A stretch of 64,000 nucleotides of DNA from contig BDGG01000007.1 in assembly GCA_001949185.1 (NCBI GenBank), positions 1,748,215-1,812,214 on the forward strand, read 5' to 3'. Origin of the DNA: Ramazzottius varieornatus (taxonomy: Eukaryota > Tardigrada > Eutardigrada > Parachela > Ramazzottiidae). The notes under the pieces are model-generated. The model saw only the letters and a program-made list of their open reading frames with translations, did no database searches and was not told where the DNA came from. Below, in pieces: positions 12,695-22,130 of this stretch; position 1 is the first letter of the stretch; each line of letters opens with the position of its first letter. The position numbers and the translations under genes are program-made.

Positions 12695-13081
12695 ATGAAT
12701 ACTTCCTGTATATTTCTGCTTGCCTGTCTAGCACTTACAGGTGTCGTCAGCGGTGGCGGCGGCTGGGGTGGTGATGGTTACGGTGGCGGCTTCTACGGCG
12801 GTGGGCTAGGCAGCGGACTTGGCCTAGGCTTGTCTTTGGGTATCGGCTTGGGACTGCCTTATGGTGGACTGTACGGTGGTGGCTTTTACGGCGGATACGG
12901 CTTGCCATTCCCACTGGGTCTGGGCTACAGCACTAGCTTCCTCACCTACGGAGGACTGGGCGGTTTCGGTTATCCTGGTTATCTTGGCCTGTCCTACGGC
13001 ATCGGCCTTCCATTCGGCGGTTTCGGTGGCGGCTTTGGAGGAGGATATGGTGGCGGAGGCGGATGGGGCTATAAGAAATAA
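12695..13081 (+). CDS. Glycine-rich secreted protein 1
   Basis: An intronless 128-residue reading frame. It starts with a clear signal peptide (MNTSCIFLLACLALTGVVSG). The mature part is almost wholly Gly, Tyr, Phe and Leu: an N-terminal GGWGGDGYGGG block, a central run of alternating LGLGLG and YGGG units, and a C-terminal GGFGGGYGGGGGWGYKK ending in Lys-Lys. Codon choice is varied (GGC, GGT, GGA), so the composition is selected at protein level and is not simple DNA repeat expansion. No enzymatic domain is present. Proteins of this type occur in cuticle, silk, adhesives and some antimicrobial peptides; which applies here cannot be told. It is the first of three in a row on this strand. Confidence 0.85.
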   Translation: MNTSCIFLLACLALTGVVSGGGGWGGDGYGGGFYGGGLGSGLGLGLSLGIGLGLPYGGLYGGGFYGGYGLPFPLGLGYSTSFLTYGGLGGFGYPGYLGLSYGIGLPFGGFGGGFGGGYGGGGGWGYKK

Positions 13082-13511
13082 ACACCTGCTGGATCGCCGC
13101 TTTGTACTGAACAGAAACGATAGCTTCTTTTTGTGCTGATAGTTTTACACTAGGTATCGTTTGTACGCTTGTTTTATGCTATACCAACAAGAAACTCTGT
13201 TGAACTTCCAAATCTACTCTAAAGATGTAATGAACTGAATTGCTGATAGCACATGCATCATTTTCTAGATCTTTGAACAGTCAAAAGTGCGAAAACATGA
13301 TCTGCCGGTTCTTTGTCCTATTAAACTTCAAAATACTTCGTGATGGACCCAAGAAAACCTGCGTTAGCTACAACGTACCGAGTGCGCTTTCCTCACATCT
13401 TCGTGGAGTATTACTATAGTCTTGGCTGGATTTCAGCGATAGGCACAAAAATACGCGTGGCTCATTTTTTTCCAGAGGATGCGCTTCAGACCCTCAAATT
13501 TTACATATCTT
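13082..13511. other. Spacer between glycine-rich genes
   Basis: Nothing beyond the presumed 3' and 5' flanks of the adjacent genes is visible. Confidence 0.5.
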
Positions 13512-13775
13512 ATGTTCATCGTTTATGCTCCCCTGTTCACCTGGGAGGTGTATGGAGGAGGTGGAGGCTATAAGGATGGCTATGACGGCTATGCCGGTGC
13601 AGATTACTTCGGCCTGGGTTTAGGCTTTGGACTGGACGCGGGAAGTCCTTTCTTGGGTAGCTATGGATTCGGCTATCCCTTTGCTGGCTACCCAGCCATT
13701 GGCCTAGGAGGACTTGGCTTGGGAGGATACTTTGGCGGTTTGGGTACTCTTGGGGGCTACGGCAGAAAAAGATGA
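13512..13775 (+). CDS. Glycine-rich protein 2 (short, weak signal peptide)
   Basis: The frame is 87 residues from the ATG at 13512; the frame itself is open from further upstream. It carries the Gly/Tyr/Leu composition of its neighbours (GGGGGYKDGYDGYAGADY, GLGLGFGL, GGLGLGGYFGGLG) and the same basic tail (GYGRKR). The N-terminus MFIVYAPLFTWEVYG is a poor signal peptide compared with the flanking copies. Either a signal exon is spliced in from upstream or the copy has lost its leader and is decaying. No intron acceptor could be assigned with confidence. Confidence 0.55.
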   Translation: MFIVYAPLFTWEVYGGGGGYKDGYDGYAGADYFGLGLGFGLDAGSPFLGSYGFGYPFAGYPAIGLGGLGLGGYFGGLGTLGGYGRKR

Positions 13776-14454
13776 TCAGTATGAATTGTTTTACAAACGT
13801 TTAGTCGACATCTCTGAAGCGCAACCTGTCGAGCGTCGACCGAGCAAGCAAAATCCCGTGGAACGGGTACTTACTCCTAACGTTGAACTTCGAAAGAACC
13901 TAATCTTGCTCAACCTCTGCATTTTCTACTACTTAGACCGAGCTACTCGGTGCTTACCGTATTGCAGGCCATTCTCTCAAATTTGAAGAAAAGTCGGGCA
14001 ATCGATATTTGGATAGTAATGCGTGCATGAAAGCGCCGTTTTGTGTGTTCACCTGCTCGGTTGTCTCAATGAAATTTCTCATGCGCGCTGATGACTTCGT
14101 TTCTAACTTCGGACACATGCAGCAAAGGTTCTTGACAACAGACAAAACGAGAAAAATAACTTACGGCGAGCTTTCAAAGTTGTTTGCTCCAGTTTCCAGC
14201 AGTTCAAGGCGACTAACAAAGTCCGTTGCTCGAGCGTTCAGCTCCGACCTTCAAAACCTCATACTTACCGCAAGAAAAAAACTTTGCATTCATCCAGCTC
14301 GCAACGTTGTTCTTTCAACGACAACCTTAGCGACTTTCGTCTCCGGATATCGGTCAAGTTTTGTGTATTCCAGAGTGGTCGAACTCTTGCAAAGATCTCC
14401 ATCTGTTTTCGCTTGTTAGTTGTGAGTTTTCCAGCATACCCTTACGGCCTTACC
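13776..14454. other. Spacer upstream of glycine-rich gene 3
   Basis: No supported exon. The glycine-rich frame is open upstream of its ATG to about 14284, but that part looks non-coding. Confidence 0.4.
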
Positions 14455-14799
14455 ATGATTGTCAGATGGATCGTACTCTGTTTAAGTAGTCTGGTCATTG
14501 GCGTCACGCTGATGCAGTCTGTTAATGGAGGAGAAGGCTGGGGCGGTGATGGCTACTACGGCTACGAAGACTACGACACCTACGGACTGGGCCTGGGCTT
14601 AGGCATTGGTCTGGCTACCGGCCTGGGTTTCGGCTATCCATGGTTCGAATCTGGCCTAGGCTTGGGTGGCGGATTCGGTCTAGGTTACCCACTGGTTGGA
14701 GGTTTCGGCGGCTTCGGTGGAGGCCTGGGAGCATATGGTGGTGGCTTTTACGGAAGTGGCGGCGGTGGCGGTGGCGGATGGGGCTACAAAAGGAAATGA
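14455..14799 (+). CDS. Glycine-rich secreted protein 3
   Basis: A 114-residue frame. I chose the ATG at 14455 because it opens a good signal peptide (MIVRWIVLCLSSLVIGVTLM); upstream in-frame codons do not. The mature chain starts GGEGWGGDGYYGYEDYD, an acidic Gly/Tyr block shared in position with copies 1 and 2. It then runs through GLGLGLGIGLATGLGFGYP and Gly/Phe/Tyr repeats to GGGGGGGWGYKRK. The WGYKRK end parallels WGYKK in copy 1. Function unknown; a secreted structural or surface-coating protein is the simplest inference. Confidence 0.82.
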   Translation: MIVRWIVLCLSSLVIGVTLMQSVNGGEGWGGDGYYGYEDYDTYGLGLGLGIGLATGLGFGYPWFESGLGLGGGFGLGYPLVGGFGGFGGGLGAYGGGFYGSGGGGGGGWGYKRK

Positions 14800-15432
14800 A
14801 AATTTCTTTACGTCCGGTATATAGCGCTATTGACCTATTTCCCTTGTGATAGAGTTAATTTCCTGTTCACTGCCTATTTATGTCGATGTTCCCCTTGTGG
14901 AATTGCTTATCTGTCCCAGAATATGAGTTGATTATCTTAGTCTAATGTACAGCCCCACTAGTATGATCTTTCGAATTTGTCAAAATTAATGATGGATAGT
15001 TTGTGTATAGTGTTGGGGAACGCACACACCATCGAGCAATAAGCACATTGTGAAGGGCAAAGAAGTGCCGCCGAGTTTGTTTGTCTTGGTTGGTAATTGC
15101 AAAGAACAGGGAAGAATGCCGATTAGCCTCTCTATGATGATGCAAATCATGTGGTAACATTCCAGACAAAATTACTCTGGCAAGGACCCTCGACAGTTTC
15201 TTGTTTCAGCATGCAACTGTTCGTCGATCGTGGTTTGACAGTGTTTTGTTAACACGCATTCCAGTCGCGCCTTCTCGTCCTTCCTCCAAATATCTCCCTT
15301 GATAAAACTATCAAGTTCGGATCCTATCTCTCAAAACAAGTCTCCCGGAAAGCCGGACGTGACCAATGTTTATTGAATAGCGGCTCCGTGACGACTTGTC
15401 AGCCGGATTTGCGTACGCATTACTACCCTGCG
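14800..15432. other. Intergenic region before the first KChIP gene
   Basis: No coding or RNA gene is recognised here. Confidence 0.5.
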
Positions 15433-15550
15433 ATGACGTCACCGCGGACCGTCCAAACCGACGAACAACTACGTTCCTACTGGAACCATGTATGCGACAT
15501 CTTTCTCATGCTACTCGGAACATTCACAGCTCGTTCTACTGCCAGACAAG
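15433..15550 (+). CDS. Possible alternative first exon of KChIP gene A
   Basis: From the ATG at 15433 this encodes 39 residues (MTSPRTVQTDEQLRSYWNHV, then a hydrophobic CDIFLMLLGTF) and ends in a phase-1 donor (AAG|GTGAGA). That phase is the one the common KChIP exon at 16827 needs. Vertebrate KChIP genes use alternative first exons that give different N-termini, including hydrophobic ones, so this could be a second promoter and isoform. It rests only on frame and splice consensus. Confidence 0.45.
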
Positions 15551-16283
15551 GTGAGAAATCTTTGGGCATAAATCCAGCCTGGAATACATTCATGATATTT
15601 TAAGTGGATTTTCTTGCCAGTGCAGAGTTGCACTCGTAATGCTAACTAGCCCGCTCGTTCTGAATTTCTGCATTATGGATTGGCAAAGACCTTCGTAAGA
15701 AAGCGTTTAGCGACATGGTCAGACTGAGGAGGTCTGTGCCGCGATGACGTCAGATGTCTGAGTGGCACGACATGGGCCAACACTGATCAATAATGAAGGC
15801 CATGGGGACGAAGCCAACAGGCTGATTTGTCCAAAATGTCAGCAGAGATAAAAGGCTACTGTTTATCATGTTGCCCATTTGTCTGGAGCCGGCTCAAAAA
15901 ACGTTTGTGTTAAAACAGCTGTCGTTTGTGTAAATCAATCTGAGCTGTAGCGCTTCGCTCTACCCGACATCCATCATGGCTAAAGCCCGCCAGACTATAC
16001 ACTCATCAAAGTACACAATCATAAGGGCACGCGCACCACAAAATATGCATTAGATGCTGATCATGATCCTCAACCCCCAATCGAAAGACCATCGAACAAA
16101 AAAATTCATAGTAGTATGGCTCGTCTTCCCACCAACGTAACGTCAAGCCAAGTTGTTGCCGCGCTTCACCAGCAGTCTGCTTCATCATTGTTCGACGTAT
16201 TGGAGTCCACTTTCAAATCTAGGAAGCTCAGGTCTCGGCCTTAATCTATCTTTCATATGATAATACATATCTGAACTGTCATC

Positions 16284-17995
16284 ATGAACGCGCTGTCTTC
16301 CATTCGGTCCGTCATCACCAGCTTGTCCCGCAAAGGTAACTGCCTCGGTCATTTAAAAGTGGCGACGTAGTAGTACCCTACTTGCAAGAACAAGAACTCT
16401 CTTTGGGTTGTGTTAGTGATCTGCGTTTGCTTTGGCTCTTTGCCTGTAATTACAGTGTACAGAGAAACAGCGGTATGTAAAGCGAAGGCCGTCCTTCTGC
16501 CCTGAAGAACAGTTGCCTCTTCTAATTCTACTCCACGTTTGTTTACTCAGTTACCACAAACGATAGTGTCATCCTCTGGGCAAGTTTTACGCACCGCGGC
16601 AGCTAATCAGGCTGAGGCGGACAAACTACTGTAACAGCCATTCCTTCCGCATCAATAAGCTCTTCCCACTTAACGCTCAAGTTCGCCGGTCAATATTCTT
16701 CTCCACTAATCTCCATTTGAATTTTAGCATACAAAATTTGCTCTTCGCTCTACTTGCGATCTCGTTTTACCTTGTAATGTGTAACGATGTTGGCGCAGTG
16801 TTGAGGAGAGATGACTTTTTCGGCAGGTAGCGATGGAGGGGAAGATGATATGGCGGTAGTCAACCGCTACGCTCCTGTCAGTCTGCAGGACCTGGCTTCG
16901 CGCACGCATTATTCTCCACAGGAAATTCAGCTCATCTATCGTGCCTTCAAAAACGACTGCCCCACTGCCATCATCTACGAGGATAAATTTAAGGAGTTAT
17001 ATTCCTATTATTTCCCTTTGGGAGGTACGTTGGTCAATGAAGCCATACAATACTTCCGAACTGGGAAGTGTTGGAATTTCAGAGGATTCCCAGATTCCTC
17101 ACAACGTGTTCCGTCGATCCGGCTCGAACATAGTCTTCACCAAAGATCCTGAAAAAAGTGATGATGACATAGCAGCGATTATAGATGAGAATGATGACTT
17201 CGTACCTTTGCAGATGCGCGAACCTTTGCCGGATACATTTTCAGCGTCCTTGATCATGACAGAACAGGATGCATCAATTTCGAGCAGTTCTTGATGGCCA
17301 TGTCCATCCTAACGCGGGGAGAGTTGACGGAGAAGCTACGATGGATCTTCAACCTGTATGATCTCAATGCCGATGGACGCATCACTCCCGACGAACTGAA
17401 GGCCGTAGTTAGCGCCGTCCACGAGATGCTCGGCAACCACACTACCCCACTCCCGCCCAGTGAGGACACCATCAAGGCTCAAGTAGCACGCATCTTCCAG
17501 GTAAGAGTCTGACTGTGCGCGCAGGATGGCCCAAGAAAAGCTTGTAAAGAGGGAAAACTCTGCGACAAAATCTCGATCTTTGTTTTGCTTTAATCAAGCA
17601 CATTGATTGAGATGGCGCCAGTGCAGTAAACTGGCTAACCGCTCAATCAGCGGCTGAATGATCGGTCAACATTGATAGGTTGATTGGTCTAGTTCGCCGT
17701 TCTCGAGCAAAATCGGACGGACAACACTTTTTCTTCTGTGTCGTTAAACAGCAGTCTTAATTTTTGTACTTGTTTGCAGAAAATGGATCGCAATGGCGAT
17801 GGCGTAATCACACTGGACGAGTTCACGAAATCGTGTTTAGAGGTAAGTCACGAGTCTTGACATGACTTGTTATGCGGCATTACGTTACTGTCGAGCAGCA
17901 CCATCCATGACGTCACTGCGGACTGTACGTCACACCGTTCACAGGATGTTACAATACGCCGGGCTTTATCTGGAATGTTTGACTCGTCCTTCTGA
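16284..17995 (+). CDS. KCNIP: KChIP-type neuronal calcium sensor, paralogue A
   Basis: Exons 16284-16335, 16827-17024, 17214-17500, 17780-17842 and 17945-17995 give 217 codons (216 residues) with all phases consistent. The core matches Kv-channel-interacting proteins: RYAPVSLQDLASRTHYSPQE, LIYRAFKNDCPTAIIYEDKF, then YYFPLGDARTFAGYIF. Calcium-binding loops: EF2 DHDRTGCINFEQ, EF3 DLNADGRITPDE and EF4 DRNGDGVITLDE, the last two canonical. EF1 is degenerate with the CP dipeptide, as in all neuronal calcium sensors. The tail is short (VTIRRALSGMFDSSF). The family binds the N-terminus of Kv4 channels and alters their traffic and gating; some members also bind DNA. Exon 1 (MNALSSIRSVITSLSRK) is not obviously myristoylated because Met is followed by Asn. 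Confidence 0.9.
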
Positions 17996-18502
17996 GCGAA
18001 AGTCCCCTGCAGGGAGCTCTTTCAGATCATAATGGCAAAAAACCTTTTTTCGGTTAGTAGGAAAGCTATTGCGGAAAGCAAGGGTTTCTGTACAGTACAA
18101 AACGAATAAAAAAGCGGACCAAATTTCAAGACTTCTTGGTTGTGAAACTGTACTAATTCCGCATCTTGTGTTTCCGTCGCAGAAATCCAAAAGCAATGGC
18201 AAGCGAGGATTCATGTTAACTACGAGTCACGGTGGGCGTGGAATCAATATCTCGCAAACAGTTCTAGACGGTTAATCCCGGTTCGTAATTTGGTATTGAG
18301 TGAAGGCCAAGCCGAGTACATTCGGTAATTTGGGTTGGCTCTCCTCTATCCGGTAATTGGCTCGCTATGCGCCATACCACCGACTTCCATCATTCAATAG
18401 ACCGACAAAGAGTCCTCAATTTCCGGATCCTGAGGTTCAATTTAACAACCGTATTAGAATTATAATGGGCGGAAGTTAGCATTGAGTATCATGAATGATT
18501 GT
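17996..18502. other. Spacer between the tail-to-tail KChIP genes
   Basis: No supported exon. If paralogue B has a separate last exon like paralogue A, it would lie here on the minus strand, but I could not find one. Confidence 0.4.
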
Positions 18503-19679
18503 TTAGTGCCTGGTTCGTGCCGGGTTAGATCTTACATTGCGACAGGCGTCGATAAACTCCTCCAGAGAAACGACTCCATCGTGATTGGCATCCATCTTCT
18601 GTAAAATGCCTGGGTAAGCAGTGTGAGGAATGACCGAAAACAAGTCTTATGACTGACGAACTCGAAAGACCGCTGTGGCTTGCTCAGCTATGGACTGGCC
18701 ACTTTCTCGTCTGGTGGCTAGGCCTTGAGCAGACGTCGACGGTTCACTTTCGGAAATGTCGTTGCCCGCCCTAGAGGATGCGCGCATTTCGTGAACTGCC
18801 GAAACGATCTCCGTAATTTCATCCTACCAGATGGTGTCAAGTTGAAGACAACAGCATGGGTAATAAGAAAGGTGGCTGCACGACACAGTAGAGAGTCCAT
18901 ACCTGAGTTATGCAACCGTTCTTGTCGATGTCGTACAGATTGAAAATCCAACGTAGCTTCTCATTCGTGTCTCCGCGAGACAGGATTGACATTCCAAGGA
19001 GAAAAGACTGGAAAGAAACGTGGCCGTGTTTGTCGCTTTCGAATGTCTCGAAAACATATCTGGCATATCGTTTGCAGTCTGCAAAAAAGATTTAAGCGCA
19101 TAAGCTGGGAAAAATCTCGCGCTGATAGAAATTCGCTGGCATAGGAATTTAGCTTACTTCCAAAGGGAAAGAATTTTTGGTACATGCGATGAAACTGATC
19201 CTTGGTCATATATCCATGTGGGCACTCATACTTGAATTCGCGGTACAACTGGTCAATTTCTTTGCGGTTAAACTTGCTGCTGACTTGAAGCTTGTCGAGG
19301 GACATTTGGGTTCCCGAGCGGACAAGCGGAGGTCGAGGTCCGATACCGACGCGCCGACCTTGCGGATCGAGAGCTACCAGCTCACAGTCGACACCCTCCT
19401 GTGTTACTTCCGGCTGTTGCCCATCCGCAAACAAGTAGGCGGTGCCTGCAAAGAGTAAACTCGTAAGTTGACTTTTTTTCCCACTAGGATGTTGCTCTTT
19501 GCGCAACATTTGACGGTGTACTCATTCATATAGATTTCGAGAGGAACAGCTGTAAAAGTCGCATAACACGCGAACGGATATCCTCGGCGCCGATGTAGTC
19601 ATCGTACTGCGCACCTGCGACTAAACTTACTTCGTCGACTCTTCAAGACGCGACCAAACACATCCCGAAGACCGTTCAT
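18503..19679 (-). CDS. KCNIP: KChIP-type neuronal calcium sensor, paralogue B
   Basis: Exons in transcript order: 19679-19631, 19445-19158, 19078-18903, 18823-18662, 18598-18503. Reading through the possible donor at 18535 reaches a stop at 18503 and gives 256 residues; alternatively the last exon is spliced. Family signatures: KEIDQLYREFKYECPHGYMT, RMYQKFFPFGN, SILSRGDTNEKLRWIFNLYD, EIVSAVHEM. EF2 (ESDKHGHVSFQS) has Glu in place of Asp at position 1 and is probably weak. EF3 (DIDKNGCITQDE) and EF4 (DANHDGVVSLEE) look functional. Between EF3 and EF4 it has a longer Ser/Ala-rich linker than paralogue A (GNDISESEPSTSAQG). The N-terminal region also differs, with an extra stretch before the core. 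One donor is the unusual GTTCGT (18661-18656). Confidence 0.87.
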
Positions 19680-20491
19680 CTTCCCGACGACTGTCGAGTA
19701 TCAGAAGTGATGAGGAGCTGTCATTGAGAAAGTATGGAAGTCAGGGAACAGCGGTTCGACGTTGAGGAAAAGACCATCCACCGAGAAAAAGGTGTCAATG
19801 TGTGAAAAACTATGAAAGCATTCTGAACGCGGCCTTGCGTGTACGCTGCATGTGGTGACAAGAAAGCAGAAGGAGAACTGTAGCACACTGGCGAAATACA
19901 AAGCAGCTCCCCACAACAAACAGGAGAGAGTACTATGAAGCGAAAATCAATTTGTGCCTGATGGGAATGATCGAAGGAGACTCAATGAACACCTATGGAG
20001 CGACATTTGAAGCACAGCGCTCCATAAACATGCTACAGTATCGATTTTTCTTGGAGCGAACAGGTTAATAGTGAGTTCTCAGTCATTTACGCCGTCCAAA
20101 GAGGTCTCTAAGAGAGTAGTCCTGACGTCCCAGGCCAGAGGAATGATACCTCGATCGATCACAAGGGACTACCTGTTATTCAAGATCTCGCTGATGCTCT
20201 CACCGCATCACACTCCCGAGAGTCGTTGCCGAGCTAACGACAACCAAGCAGAACCTTGCAATGGTAATGGAGAGCTGCATGGCTACATACATATAGGGTA
20301 TAGGGCCTTTGCCTTTGGTGTTCGTTTATCGGTCCGCCTGACGAGAGAATACACTGAGCGCTAATTCGTATAAACAATTCTACAAAAAAAATACAAGACT
20401 TAATCTGGGAAAACTGGACGGTTCGAAAACTCCTTTAGCACATCACACAAGGGAAAATCATTGACCAAAAACTTCGCAACTCGCAATTTGT
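19680..20491. other. Intergenic region
   Basis: No coding or RNA gene is supported between the KChIP B start and the 3' end of the next glycine-rich gene. Confidence 0.5.
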
Positions 20492-20788
20492 CTATTTCTT
20501 CTTTCCGAATCCGCCGAAGCCGCCGAAGCCACCGAAGCCGCCATAGCCCAGGCCCAGACCGAAGCCTCCAAAGGGAAATCCAAAGCCACCGAAGCCACCG
20601 AAGAAGGGATCGATGAAACCGCCACCGAAGCCACCGAAGAAGGGGTCGATGAAGCCGCCACCAAATCCCAGACCACCTCCGTAAAAGCCCCCGTCTCCTC
20701 CTCCCCAGCCACCACCGTAGCCGCCACTTGAGACCACAGCGACCAGCGCTGACACCAGACAAACTCCCATCAAAACTCGGGCTCCCAT
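20492..20788 (-). CDS. Glycine-rich secreted protein 4
   Basis: A 98-residue intronless frame from the ATG at 20788. The start MGARVLMGVCLVSALVAVVS is a signal peptide. The mature protein has GGYGGGWGGGDGGFYGGG, two copies of a GGFIDPFFGGFG unit, GFPFGGFGLGLGYGG, and a GKKK tail. It is nearly identical to the divergent gene at 21429 apart from one repeat unit and a few residues. A TATA box lies about 92 bp upstream of the ATG. Confidence 0.88.
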   Translation of the reverse strand: MGARVLMGVCLVSALVAVVSSGGYGGGWGGGDGGFYGGGLGFGGGFIDPFFGGFGGGFIDPFFGGFGGFGFPFGGFGLGLGYGGFGGFGGFGGFGKKK

Positions 20789-20879
20789 CTTGAAAGATGT
20801 GAGATTACTAAAGAAAGAAATAGAAAGTGAAAGTGGAAGAAAGTGAAACTGATAATGTTCTTCATCATGCTTTTCTTGC

Positions 20880-20886
20880 TTATATA
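20880..20886 (-). promoter_or_regulatory. TATA box for glycine-rich gene 4
   Basis: On the minus strand the sequence reads TATATAA, about 92 bp before the start codon at 20788, a plausible spacing for a 60-65 base 5' UTR. Confidence 0.55.
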
Positions 20887-21340
20887 CGATGGAAAAAGCT
20901 TCAGAGTTACGGGTATGAACAGAAACAAAAGGTATGTTGTAATACGACGGTAACATTGTTCGTTAGCGTAGCTGAAATTTTTGCGGCAACCTTGGTTTTA
21001 GTTGGAGTTCTGATGTCGAACCATCATGTTATACGTAAGAATACATCAGTCATCTTATTGACGATCAATCTGCCATAAATTAGTTCAAGCAAGCATAAGA
21101 TTTTCCTGGTAAAAGCCCAAGCAAACAGAGTTCTTCGCGTTGATAATGATCGACTTCACTTGGCCTGAACTTGCATGCAGTATCATATTATGGTGTGATC
21201 GGCAGCACATAAGATCTTACCGCATCTTTCGTTTATGGCTCACTTATCTCATACGGCTGTCGTGACTTTTAAAATTTGAAGCCGGAGGGAAGACTTTCGG
21301 TTTGTCCACATAACATCTTTGTGTGTAAAGTCCTCCATTG

Positions 21341-21347
21341 TATATAA
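21341..21347 (+). promoter_or_regulatory. TATA box for glycine-rich gene 5
   Basis: TATATAAA begins at 21341, 88 bp before the start codon at 21429. The spacing mirrors the TATA box of the divergent partner gene, so the two promoters sit back to back in one 640 bp region. Confidence 0.6.
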
Positions 21348-21428
21348 AGAAAACTAGCATGTCGCAAAAAGTATCTGTTTACTGCTCAATTTAAACTTCC
21401 CTCCAGTTACCCTTTACAGTCGTCAGCA

Positions 21429-21776
21429 ATGGGATCGCGAGTTTTGATGGGAGTTTGTCTGGTGTCAGCGCTGGTCGCTGTGGTCTCAAGTGGCGGCTAC
21501 GGTGGTGGCTGGGGAGGAGGAGACGGGGGCTTTTACGGAGGTGGTCTGGGATTTGGTGGCGGCTTCATCGACCCCTTCTTCGGTGGCTTCGGTGGCGGTT
21601 TCATCGATCCCTTCTTCGGTGGCTTCGGTGGCGGTTTCATCGACCCCTTCTTCGGTGGCTTCGGTGGCTTTGGATTTCCCTTTGGAGGCTTCGGTCTGGG
21701 CCTAGGCTATGGCGGCTTCGGTGGATTCGGTGGTGGTTTGGGCGGATTTGGCGGTGGATGGGGAAAGAAGAAGTAA
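21429..21776 (+). CDS. Glycine-rich secreted protein 5
   Basis: A 115-residue frame that is a close copy of gene 4 in opposite orientation. The signal peptide starts MGSRVLMGVCLVSALVAV. It carries three tandem GGFIDPFFGGFG units where gene 4 has two, and ends GGWGKKK. The shared leader, unit sequence and basic tail show recent inverted duplication or gene conversion. Function unknown; likely secreted, structural or surface-associated. Confidence 0.88.
   Translation: MGSRVLMGVCLVSALVAVVSSGGYGGGWGGGDGGFYGGGLGFGGGFIDPFFGGFGGGFIDPFFGGFGGGFIDPFFGGFGGFGFPFGGFGLGLGYGGFGGFGGGLGGFGGGWGKKK
21558..21665 (+). repeat. Three tandem 36 bp coding units (GGFIDPFFGGFG)
   Basis: Units at 21558-21593, 21594-21629 and 21630-21665 differ only at a few third-codon positions (for example GAC or GAT for Asp). 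The minus-strand partner has two units, so unit number changes by replication slippage or unequal exchange while frame is kept. Confidence 0.85.
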
Positions 21777-22130
21777 ACTGCGGATACGGATGCAAGCTGT
21801 CCCAGGCTGAGTCTTTTTGCCAACGCATTTAAGAAATTCTGACTTTGCTGTTTCCCACATCGATGTTTTTTACACCCTTTTCTAGAAAAGCTTTTTACGA
21901 AAGTTTGCGATTGTTAGAGGTCCAAGAGTCTGTAGTTTGTTTGTCTGAGGTTTTAGAATTATGGCTGAAGCAATGGTCATTTTCCCCCATTTGCAGACAG
22001 CGCGAGAGAGCCCTGGTATGGATTCGAAATGTCTACTTTTGCTCGTACAATATGAAGGAAGACATGGAAAAAATCGAGTATTTTACTTTTGAGCAGGCAG
22101 TTATTTCAGAAGTGAAGGGTACTTGTGGCA
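21777..22130. other. Intergenic spacer
   Basis: Convergent 3' flanks only; no feature seen. Confidence 0.5.

Noticed and set aside
17945-18505. A conserved last exon for KChIP B matching that of KChIP A
   Set aside because: No minus-strand exon with a compatible acceptor and similar sequence was found; reading through to the stop at 18503 is simpler.
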